Assembly: GCF_016858305.2 (NCBI RefSeq)
Contig: NZ_CP074436.1
Span: forward strand, 392,001 to 456,000
Reading direction: 5' to 3'
Origin: Polaribacter sp. Q13
GTDB lineage: Bacteria; Bacteroidota; Bacteroidia; Flavobacteriales; Flavobacteriaceae
Length of the DNA stretch: 64,000 nt
Shown in pieces: positions 54,308 through 62,187 of this stretch. Under the pieces are notes generated by a model that saw only the letters and a list, made by a program, of their open reading frames with translations, did not search any database and was not told the DNA's origin. Every line of letters starts with the position of its first letter. Positions within the stretch are counted from its first letter, which is position 1. A program made the position numbers and the translations under genes.

Positions 54308-55210
54308 TTATTTTTTTAATAGTATTTGTTCCACTTCTTTAGTACTCGGAAAATAACTTCTCCCTCCAAAATGGGTTGCAATTATAGATGCATAAGCAGA
54401 AGCATATTCCAATCGTTTAGCTAAGTTTTTTCCTTTTAACAAAGCCGATGCATAAGCGCCATGAAAAGCATCTCCACAACCAGTAGTATCTACAACTTCA
54501 GTAGGAAAAGCAGCTTGATGAATAATTCTTTCATTTTCTAAAGCCCAACTTCCATTAGCACCATCAGTAATTACTAATTGTCCATTGGTTATTAAACTCA
54601 ATGCATTGATGCATTCTTCTGGTAAGTCTAATTCAGTAATCATTTGAGCTCCTTCTAGTGGCAGAATAATATGACTACCTAAAGAAATCATTTTTTTTAA
54701 TACAGAAATATCTCCAGCTTCAATATCTAAAACAGAGGGAATGTTATGTTTATTAGCAATTTTTAGAAGTTCTAAATTTCCAACAACATCATAACCATCT
54801 ACTAATAATAATTTACTGTTTTTAATCCAATCTTCATTAATATCTTTTGGTAGAAGTGGTTTGTAGTTATTTGTTGAGTAATAAACGGTACGATCTCCAT
54901 TTTTAGTATTTATTTCAACAACAGCAATTGCAGGTTGAAAATCTGGATTGTTAATTAATAACGAGGTGTCAACATTATACCTTTTTAGTTCTTCTCTAGC
55001 GATTAAACTTAAAGTATTGTCTGCTTTATATCCTAAAAACGCTGTCTTTAAATTGTTTTGAGCAATAACACAAGCAGCATTTCCTGCAGGAGCACCCCCT
55101 TGAATAATTATTTTTGAAACTTCGTGTTTTGATCCTAAATTTACATTTAAAGGAACCTCAGCTAAAATATCTACAACCATCATCCCAGAAACTATTACAT
55201 CAAATTTCAT
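54308..55210 (-). CDS. PfkB-family sugar kinase
   Basis: PfkB signature 2 is DTTGCGDAF at 241-249, with the catalytic Asp247, and the N-terminal GGAPAGNAACVIAQ (38-51) is the substrate-binding signature. The length, 300 residues, is normal. It is the first gene of the kinase-isomerase-aldolase operon. It is best read as a ketose kinase acting on the isomerase product. KDG kinases are also PfkB proteins, so it could instead phosphorylate the 2-keto-3-deoxygluconate made by the operon at 14801, which lacks its own kinase. The tight spacing with the isomerase gene favours the first reading. Confidence 0.82.
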   Translation of the reverse strand: MKFDVIVSGMMVVDILAEVPLNVNLGSKHEVSKIIIQGGAPAGNAACVIAQNNLKTAFLGYKADNTLSLIAREELKRYNVDTSLLINNPDFQPAIAVVEINTKNGDRTVYYSTNNYKPLLPKDINEDWIKNSKLLLVDGYDVVGNLELLKIANKHNIPSVLDIEAGDISVLKKMISLGSHIILPLEGAQMITELDLPEECINALSLITNGQLVITDGANGSWALENERIIHQAAFPTEVVDTTGCGDAFHGAYASALLKGKNLAKRLEYASAYASIIATHFGGRSYFPSTKEVEQILLKK

Positions 55211-55344
55211 GTTATTCTCTTTTAAATTATAGAGTAAAATTACGACTGATTTAGATGAGGTATTAAATACATATTTAGTTGTAAAGTGTACTATTTTTCC
55301 ATATATTTGATGTAATAATTTTTTTATTCGAAAATATATACATA

Positions 55345-56190
55345 TTGAAAGCTGTTTTTGAACCCATTTCTAATACTACTAATCAATCTTTTCATTATCG
55401 AGTTTTCGAAAAATTAGAGTTTGGAACTCCTTGGCATTATCATCCTGAATGGGAACTAACATTTATTACTGAAAGCACAGGGATAAGAAGTGTTGGGAAT
55501 TCTATACAAGCATATCAACCAGGAGAATTAGTCTTATTAGGACCCAATTTACCTCATTGTTGGAAAACAAATAGAAGTACAAAAGAACTTGCTAAATCTA
55601 CTGTAATTCAATTTAGAAAAGATGTATTAGGAGATGGATGGATGGATAAAGATGAGTTTTCTTTGATAAAAAAAATGTTGATTAGTAGTAACTACGGATT
55701 AATATTCAATGAAATTATTGCAAAAGATATTGGTGCAAAAATGATTTCTATGAAAGAAACATCTACAACACTTCGATTAATAGAATTTATAAAATTACTT
55801 CATGAATTATCTTTAGAAAAATATGAGGTATTAAGTTTAGGTGCAAGTTTTAATGTCAATTCTTTGGTTTCAGATAGAATTAGAAATATTATCAATTTTG
55901 TAGATGAAAATTATCAAAATAAAATAGAAGCTTCGCAATTAGGAGATTTGGTTTTTATGACTCCAGTTTCGTTTTCTAAATTTTTTAAGAGGTCATTTAA
56001 TAAAACTTTTACTTCTTATTTAAATGAATATAGGGTTAGTAAAGCTTGCGAATTTTTAAAAGAATCTGAAATTTCTGTTGAACAAATAGCTTTTGAAACA
56101 GGTTATCCAAACCTTTCTTTTTTTCATAGAAAATTCAAGTTATTTACAAAGCAAACACCTGCCCAATATAGAGCAACATTTTTTAAGTAA
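55345..56190 (+). CDS. AraC family transcriptional regulator (cupin sensor, TTG start)
   Basis: An N-terminal cupin (FGTPWHYHPEWELTFI, YQPGELVLLGPNLPHCW) is followed by a C-terminal AraC HTH (IEASQLGDLVFMTPVSFSKFFKRSF, then SVEQIAFETGYPNLSFFHRKFK). No ATG precedes the cupin. The TTG at 55345 yields MKAVFEPI, the usual opening of this subfamily, and is accepted as the start. It is divergent from the kinase-isomerase-aldolase operon across 134 bp and likely regulates it. Its cupin is unlike that of the 11936/12804 pair, so it is not a third copy. Confidence 0.88.
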   Translation: MKAVFEPISNTTNQSFHYRVFEKLEFGTPWHYHPEWELTFITESTGIRSVGNSIQAYQPGELVLLGPNLPHCWKTNRSTKELAKSTVIQFRKDVLGDGWMDKDEFSLIKKMLISSNYGLIFNEIIAKDIGAKMISMKETSTTLRLIEFIKLLHELSLEKYEVLSLGASFNVNSLVSDRIRNIINFVDENYQNKIEASQLGDLVFMTPVSFSKFFKRSFNKTFTSYLNEYRVSKACEFLKESEISVEQIAFETGYPNLSFFHRKFKLFTKQTPAQYRATFFK

Positions 56191-56349
56191 AAAAGAATTT
56201 ATAGGTTTTTAATATAATTTTATGTTTAGTTTTGTATAGTTTTTGTCAAGTCTATAAATGCCTTTAAACTTGTAATTCATTGTTAAATTTGTAAATCTAT
56301 AAAACCATTCAAATATATACATGAATAAGCATCTAAAAAAAACGAAGAA

Positions 56350-56455
56350 ATTAGATTTTTTATAATTTAATCCTGTTTTCAAAGAAATCTAAAAATTGGT
56401 TTAAGTGTTCTAAATAGTTTTGGGTGCGTTTAGAAGAAATATAGTTAGCTACTCT
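56350..56455 (-). pseudogene. C-terminal fragment of an IS256-type transposase
   Basis: The first 75 bp (56350-56424) are identical to 51787-51861 in the other relic. Read on the minus strand, the fragment encodes about 30 residues ending QFLDFFENRIKL and a stop at 56360-56362. It extends a few codons further into the transposase than the first relic but has no IS end on its left side. It lies directly after the GH3 stop. Confidence 0.75.
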
Positions 56456-56462
56456 AAAAATA

Positions 56463-58613
56463 TTATTTCTCAATTTCAAATGAACCTTTTAAGCCTTTAT
56501 CAGAATTGGTACTTATCCAAACATTAAATTTACCTGGTTCAATTATTGGGATAAAATTGTCATTAAGTACTGTTAAATCATTAGTTTTTAATGTGAAATT
56601 CACCACTTTCGATTCATTAGGAGCTAGCGTAATCTTGCGGAATCCTTTTAATTCTTTCACGGGTCTGGTTGTAGATCCCACAATATCTTGTACATATAAT
56701 TGCACAATTTCTGTTCCCTGAACATTACTATTATTTGTAATTTGTGCAGAAATAACAAGCGAATCTTTACGGTTTAATTTTTCTTTGGATACTATCAAAT
56801 TATCATATTCAAAGTTAGAATAACTTAGTCCAAAGCCAAACGGAAATAAAGGTTTAGACGTTTCATCTCTATAATTAGATTGATGAGGTCTTCCGCTATT
56901 TCTCTGATTATAATAGACAGGTATTTGACCTACTGATTTTGGAAAACTAGTTGTCAATTTACCTGACGGATTGCTTTTTCCATAAATTAAATCTGCTAAA
57001 GCATTACCTGTTTCAATACCAGGATGCCAACCAATTAATACGGCCTCAGAAGATTCTAAAACTCCTGTTAAATCAAGAGGACGACCATTAAATACTACTG
57101 TGATAATTGGTTTTCCTTTTTTCTTTAGTTTATTTAAAAAAGCTTCTTGATTGTTAGGTAATTTAATATTTGTACGTGAATGATTTTCACCAAACAAAGT
57201 TGAGCTTTCACCAACACAGGCAATTATAACATCTGTTTTAGAATTTACCTCTTTAGTTATTGTAATGTTGCTATCGGCATTATTTTTTAATCCAGAATAG
57301 GGGGTAACTACTTCTTCATTTTTTCCTAAAGATTGCCACCAACCCATAACATTCGTTTCATTGGCAAATAAACCAACAACAGCAATGTTAATCTTCTTGT
57401 TTTTTAAGGGTAATATATTTTCTTTATTTTTTAACAATACCATAGATTCACTTGCAATCTGTCTTGCTAATTTTCTTTTTTCTAAAGTAGGATTTGCTTT
57501 ATCTACATTGGTAAGAGAGGTATAAGGATTTTTAAATAAACCTTTTTTATATTTGACAAATAAGATTCTTCCAACGGCCTCATCAATAATATTTTCCGAA
57601 AGATTATTGGCTTTTACTTCCTCAGTAAGTTTTTGATATGTAAGAGTTTTCATTTCCATATCAACTCCGGCATTGATAGCCAAAAGTGCTGCTTCCCTTT
57701 TATCAGAAGCAATACCGTGTTTTATCAGTTCTTCTACAGCATCCCAGTCGCTAACAACAAAACCATTAAAGTTCATTTTTTCCTTTAAAGTTTTTCGAAT
57801 GTATTTTTTGTTTGCTGTGGCAGGCACTCCATTAATATCATTAAAAGCAGACATTACAGTTAAAGCACCAGCATTAACACCAGCTTCAAATGAAGGTAAA
57901 TAAACTTCATGCATTGTTCTGTCGGATATTTCTGTGTATTGATAGTCTCGACCTCCGGTTGCTGCACCATAACCAACAAAATGCTTTAAACAAGCAATTA
58001 CTTTGCCTTCGCTTGAAACATCTTTACCCTGAAAACCGTTTACAGCAGCTTTACTAAAAATAGCATTTAGGTAGGTGTCTTCACCATATGATTCTGCAAT
58101 ACGTCCCCAACGAGGATCTCTTGAAACATCTACCATAGGAGCAAAAGCCCAATCAACCCCATTCGCTGCTGCTTCTGATGCTGCTACGGAATTAGCTCTT
58201 TCAATTAATTTTGGAGACCATGTGCATGATTGCGCAAGACTTATTGGAAAAATAGTACGAAACCCATGTATAACATCATGTCCAAAGATAATAGGAATTC
58301 CTAATCTGGTTTCTTCAATCGCTATTTTCTGAATCTTGTTTCTTTCTTTTACAGTATAAAAATTTTTTCTGCCATTAAGTAAAGATCCAACTTGTCCGTT
58401 TTTAATATCATCAGATAATTTATTATCTAATCCTGCTGAAAATCTTTGTGAAAGCTGTCCTACCTTTTCTTCAAGACTCATTAATTTTAATAAACTATCA
58501 ACTTTAGACATAATTAATTCATCCACTTTAATTTCATTACTTTCTGGAGTGGTATTACAAGCTAATAGAAAAGTTAAAGTGATACTGAAAAAGATAATTT
58601 TTAGATTATTCAT
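56463..58613 (-). CDS. GH3 beta-glycosidase lipoprotein (BglX-like)
   Basis: The lipobox LAC (Cys19) anchors the protein. The GH3 N-terminal barrel carries the signature region GFVVSDWDAV with nucleophile Asp289, and substrate-binding KHFVGYG (210-216) and RDPRWGR. A GH3 C-terminal domain (VIIACVGESSTLFGE) and a fibronectin-III-like end (VQLYVQDIVGSTTRPVKELKGF) complete a 716-residue protein of BglX architecture. It would release a terminal beta-linked sugar, commonly glucose or xylose; in this locus galactose is possible. It is separated by 51 bp from the ThuA-DUF1080 gene upstream and likely co-transcribed. Confidence 0.9.
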   Translation of the reverse strand: MNNLKIIFFSITLTFLLACNTTPESNEIKVDELIMSKVDSLLKLMSLEEKVGQLSQRFSAGLDNKLSDDIKNGQVGSLLNGRKNFYTVKERNKIQKIAIEETRLGIPIIFGHDVIHGFRTIFPISLAQSCTWSPKLIERANSVAASEAAANGVDWAFAPMVDVSRDPRWGRIAESYGEDTYLNAIFSKAAVNGFQGKDVSSEGKVIACLKHFVGYGAATGGRDYQYTEISDRTMHEVYLPSFEAGVNAGALTVMSAFNDINGVPATANKKYIRKTLKEKMNFNGFVVSDWDAVEELIKHGIASDKREAALLAINAGVDMEMKTLTYQKLTEEVKANNLSENIIDEAVGRILFVKYKKGLFKNPYTSLTNVDKANPTLEKRKLARQIASESMVLLKNKENILPLKNKKINIAVVGLFANETNVMGWWQSLGKNEEVVTPYSGLKNNADSNITITKEVNSKTDVIIACVGESSTLFGENHSRTNIKLPNNQEAFLNKLKKKGKPIITVVFNGRPLDLTGVLESSEAVLIGWHPGIETGNALADLIYGKSNPSGKLTTSFPKSVGQIPVYYNQRNSGRPHQSNYRDETSKPLFPFGFGLSYSNFEYDNLIVSKEKLNRKDSLVISAQITNNSNVQGTEIVQLYVQDIVGSTTRPVKELKGFRKITLAPNESKVVNFTLKTNDLTVLNDNFIPIIEPGKFNVWISTNSDKGLKGSFEIEK

Positions 58614-58664
58614 GCTATTTAATAGAAGTTATTCGTTTTATGCGTATTACAAATAATTCGAATG

Positions 58665-60248
58665 TTATAATTTAGAAAATTTTGAAGGAAGTTTAGATAT
58701 CGGTGTTATTTTAATGTTCTTATAATATACTTCTGCAGCTTCAGATTGAATTTGAATTTTACCTCTACTTACAGGAATTGTTTTACCAGCAACATCGTAA
58801 CGAGCATTTTTTATTCTGTTCACAACATGGCCATTTACTAAATGGATACTTTCGTTGTCTAAACAGTAAATTTCTAAGGTATTCCATGCGCCATTAGGGT
58901 TTTCATATAAAGAAGATTTAGTTGATCTTCCAGATTCAAAACCAGTAGCGTATTTTAAAGGAATTTCTTTTCCTTTAGGATTGTATATAAAAAAGGGTTT
59001 TCCTTTTTTGTTTAACTTTCTATCAGCAGGTACATCTTCATAGACATCGCCCAAAGCAATAAAATCTCCACAATCTCCTTCTTGTATTTGAAACTCTAAA
59101 GAAGCCATCCAAGTGTTCCAAAATGCTCCATGAACTCCTTTAGCATGATATAAAATACCGCTATCTCTTTTGCCTTTTATGCGAGGTTCCCATTTTTTTT
59201 CTCCCCATTTAAATTGGGTGGTAAAATGATAATTACCATATTCATTTTTAGAGGTTAACCCTCCGTATATTTTACCACTAATTTTTAAAACGTTTTTGTT
59301 ATTTTCTTTGATGATAGAAAACACTTTTTTCGGATCATTATTTAAACCCATTGGTTTTCCTTTTGTGACATCTTTAGATTTTTCAAAATTGATATCCACC
59401 GAAGGATGAACAGCTCCTATCCAAACATCCCATTTAGACAAGTTTGAATCTAATAAATCTTCGCCATTTTTATCAATAGCAACATTCTTTTCTTTTATAG
59501 TCCATAAAATTCCTTCTTTTAAATGTTGTAGAAAATCGGTATTTGTATATGCTTCTTTGGTGTGTCCCATTCCGGTATAAAAAATACGACCACCTTGAAA
59601 ATGATGATACCAAGAAATAGCATGTTTTGTCCCCATCCTTTTACCTGAATAAGAAGTTTCATCCAATTCTAATAATACATTGACATGTTTTGCAGCAGGT
59701 TTTTTAAAATTGTACCATTCATCAAATACTTCAAATGTATCATTGTAATGCGCTATTGCAGCATGGTTACTTTCTTTATTAACTTTTAGCGTAGCTTTTT
59801 GTTGTTTTGGATGCGATTTAAATTGTGCTCCAATCATTTGTTCATAAAAAGGCCAATCGTATTCAGTGTCGGTAGCAGCATGAATACCAACAAAACCACC
59901 GCCTTCATTTATGTATTTTTCAAAATCTTTTTCTTGTTGATTATTTAAGACATTACCTGTAGTGTTTAAAAAAACAAGTGTTTTATATTTTTTTAAATTC
60001 TGATAATTAAATTGTAAAGAATCTTCTGTAGTATCTGTTTTCCATCCATTTTCTTGTCCTAATTTTTTGATGGCTGTAATCCCTTCTGTAATAGATTTGT
60101 GTCTGTATCCATTTGTTTTTGAGAAAATTAAAATGGTGTTTTCTGTCTTTTTAGAAAAAGTGTTGTATTGTTTTTTTACTTTACAGCTAATAATTAAACT
60201 GAAAAAAAATATTGTAAGTAGTGTAGTTTTTATAATTGGTTTTTTCAT
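58665..60248 (-). CDS. ThuA-like / DUF1080 fusion lipoprotein
   Basis: A lipobox ISC (Cys22) precedes a ThuA-like domain (about 38-255; FSKTNGYRHKSITEGI, GGGFVGIHAATDTEYDWPFYEQMIGAQFKSHP, GRIFYTGMGHTKEAY). A DUF1080 LamG-like domain fills about 265-515 (DSGILYHAKGVHG, ATGFESGRS, NAWNTLEIYC-type segment). ThuA proteins act with sugar dehydrogenases that make 3-keto sugars, and DUF1080 enzymes cleave 3-keto-glycosides, so the fusion groups two functions of one oxidative route. It sits with GH3 in one unit. Its substrate is not visible. Confidence 0.82.
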   Translation of the reverse strand: MKKPIIKTTLLTIFFFSLIISCKVKKQYNTFSKKTENTILIFSKTNGYRHKSITEGITAIKKLGQENGWKTDTTEDSLQFNYQNLKKYKTLVFLNTTGNVLNNQQEKDFEKYINEGGGFVGIHAATDTEYDWPFYEQMIGAQFKSHPKQQKATLKVNKESNHAAIAHYNDTFEVFDEWYNFKKPAAKHVNVLLELDETSYSGKRMGTKHAISWYHHFQGGRIFYTGMGHTKEAYTNTDFLQHLKEGILWTIKEKNVAIDKNGEDLLDSNLSKWDVWIGAVHPSVDINFEKSKDVTKGKPMGLNNDPKKVFSIIKENNKNVLKISGKIYGGLTSKNEYGNYHFTTQFKWGEKKWEPRIKGKRDSGILYHAKGVHGAFWNTWMASLEFQIQEGDCGDFIALGDVYEDVPADRKLNKKGKPFFIYNPKGKEIPLKYATGFESGRSTKSSLYENPNGAWNTLEIYCLDNESIHLVNGHVVNRIKNARYDVAGKTIPVSRGKIQIQSEAAEVYYKNIKITPISKLPSKFSKL

Positions 60249-60592
60249 TTTTAGTTGTCTTGTTTTGGAATTATTTATAAGATAAAGATAGTAGTTTGTT
60301 TAAAGTTTTTTTTTAATGATTAGTTATTCAAATAAACTAATTAAATATAATCTTAAGGAAAACAAAATGTCTTTGTAAAACAACTGATGTTCTTTTTCTG
60401 AATTAACTGTTTTATTCCTTCTTGTTTAAATCTAAATAATTCATTTTTTTTGAGAGTGGATAAATTACAATTAATTGATGATGAAAACGGATTAGATAAT
60501 AGGTGGTGTTAAAAAGATGATTGATGATGTTAAAAGTTAACAATTAGTACGTTATTGCATTTCAAATAAATATTAAAACTAAAATATCTATT
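60249..60592. other. Divergent intergenic region between ThuA-DUF1080 and CBM9-like genes
   Basis: This 344-bp AT-rich gap must hold two divergent promoters. A lone AGAACATCAG on the minus strand (around 60384-60393) resembles the shared motif, but no -7 box lies at the shared spacing. No reading frame or RNA gene is recognised. Confidence 0.5.
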
Positions 60593-61363
60593 ATGAAAAA
60601 CTTTAAAGCTTATGGTATCATTTTTTGTTTGTTTATAATGATTTTCGTAGTTATAACTAGATGTCAAAAAGCAATACCAGAACCACCCATATTTAAAGTT
60701 TCTAAAACAAATGAGCCAATAATTATTGATGGAAAAATGGATGAAGCTATTTGGTCTAAAACGGAAAGCAGAACATTTGATTTTACTTATAATGAAGAAA
60801 AACCAAGTGATAAACAAAAAACAACACTTAGAATGTTATGGGATGAAAATAACCTATACCTTTTTTATGAATTGGAAGATAAATATTTAAATGCTAGAGA
60901 GACAGAAAGAGATGGTGCACCTTATTTTGATGATTGTGCAGAAATCTTTATAATACCAACTCCAGAAAGCTTAGATACACATTTTTGCTTTGAAATTAAT
61001 CTATACAAAGCGGTTAACGATCTTCTCTTTTTTAATGATTATTATGAGAATACGAATACTGCATTAAAAACTTTTAATCCCGTTAGTAAAGTTGAAGTTG
61101 TTTATAATGGTACTGTAAATGATAATTCTGATATTGATAAGGGATGGACTATGGAATTAAAAATCCCGTTAACTACTTTTGGCTTTTTAAGTAAATTTGA
61201 GCCCGTACAAGAGGGGAGTAAATGGAGGTTTTTAGCAATCAGACAAGAAAGAAACGAAGCGGAAGGTGAACGCAGAATTACTTCTACTATTTTCCCTATT
61301 TATGATATATCAAAAGATGTGCATCAACCAGATAAATTTGGGTTAATGGAGTTTGTTAATTAG
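60593..61363 (+). CDS. CBM9-like carbohydrate-binding protein, membrane-anchored
   Basis: After an N-terminal hydrophobic stretch (FCLFIMIFVVITRCQ), the whole protein matches the family-9-like carbohydrate-binding module: IIIDGKMDEAIWSKTES, LRMLWDENNLYLFYELED, DDCAEIFIIP, GWTMELKIPLTTFG and RFLAIRQERNE. The Cys in TRCQ could be a lipobox, but Arg at -1 is unusual, so a plain membrane anchor is also possible. It is divergent from ThuA-DUF1080. It has no catalytic signature and probably binds sugar at the cell surface or in the periplasm. Confidence 0.75.
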   Translation: MKNFKAYGIIFCLFIMIFVVITRCQKAIPEPPIFKVSKTNEPIIIDGKMDEAIWSKTESRTFDFTYNEEKPSDKQKTTLRMLWDENNLYLFYELEDKYLNARETERDGAPYFDDCAEIFIIPTPESLDTHFCFEINLYKAVNDLLFFNDYYENTNTALKTFNPVSKVEVVYNGTVNDNSDIDKGWTMELKIPLTTFGFLSKFEPVQEGSKWRFLAIRQERNEAEGERRITSTIFPIYDISKDVHQPDKFGLMEFVN

Positions 61364-61381
61364 TAGTGGTTGTATAAAGTA

Positions 61382-62179
61382 TTATCTGTTTTTATTAAAA
61401 AAAAGTAATGTTTTTTCTAGATGCTTTATCCAATAAGACCATTCATGACTTCCTTTTAATTCTTCAAATACATGAGGAATATTTTCTTTTAAAAGTTCCT
61501 CATGTAGTAATTTATTAGCCGGAAATAGACTGTCATTAATACCGCAATCAAAACGAATAGTAGGTAAGCTGTTTTTATGATCTTTTAGAATGTCTATTAT
61601 ATTAGGAGTTTTACTTTCTTTTAGATACTCATCTAAAGGATCATCTGTAAAAAGTTGCATTTGTTCTAATTTGGTAATAGAACTATGCCCGGAAATTGCT
61701 TTAAATTTCTCAGGAAATCGTCCGCCTAAAGACAAAGCGCCATAACCTCCCATAGACAAACCACCAATACATGTTGATGTAGAATTCTTGGCTTCCGGAA
61801 TATTTTCTTTAACAGCCGTAATCACATCATTCACAATCCAATGATCAAATTGTTTTTGATGATGAGAAAAATAGGCAGAACCATCTTCCCAAAGTCCGTC
61901 TGAAGGCATTGCAATTATAGCGGGTTTTATGGTGCCGTTTTGCATTAATCGTTCTGCCGTTTTATGAGCACCTCCTTTTAGCGCCCAAATCCAAGCACTT
62001 CCATAAACGCCATGTAATAAGATATATATTGGTAAATTTTCGAGATTATCCACTTGTGGTACATACAAACAAATATCTCCTCTACCTTTTAAATTAGGCG
62101 TTTTTACGGTTAAAAATCTTAGTCCTTGAGATTCGAAATTAGAATCTGAAAGTTCTACAGTTTTAAAGCTTGATGCCAT
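61382..62179 (-). CDS. Putative esterase (alpha/beta hydrolase, EstD/feruloyl-esterase-like)
   Basis: The alpha/beta-hydrolase fold is shown by LPIYILLHGVYGSAWIW (oxyanion region), nucleophile Ser142 in GGLSMGGYG, and catalytic His near residue 247 in KGSHEWSYW. An Asp in FDCGIND may complete the triad. At 265 residues it is of the putative-esterase (tributyrin esterase/esterase D) family. No signal peptide is seen, so it may be cytosolic. It lies 8 bp downstream of the GH2 gene and is in the same operon, which suggests removal of an ester from an imported oligosaccharide. Its substrate is unknown. Confidence 0.82.
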   Translation of the reverse strand: MASSFKTVELSDSNFESQGLRFLTVKTPNLKGRGDICLYVPQVDNLENLPIYILLHGVYGSAWIWALKGGAHKTAERLMQNGTIKPAIIAMPSDGLWEDGSAYFSHHQKQFDHWIVNDVITAVKENIPEAKNSTSTCIGGLSMGGYGALSLGGRFPEKFKAISGHSSITKLEQMQLFTDDPLDEYLKESKTPNIIDILKDHKNSLPTIRFDCGINDSLFPANKLLHEELLKENIPHVFEELKGSHEWSYWIKHLEKTLLFFNKNR

Positions 62180-62187
62180 ATAAATTT

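Noticed and set aside
60380..60396. AGAACATCAG on the minus strand upstream of the ThuA-DUF1080 gene
   Set aside because: It has a partial match only, lies 140 bp from the start codon, and the nearest -7-like box is 44 bp away. The shared geometry is not met.
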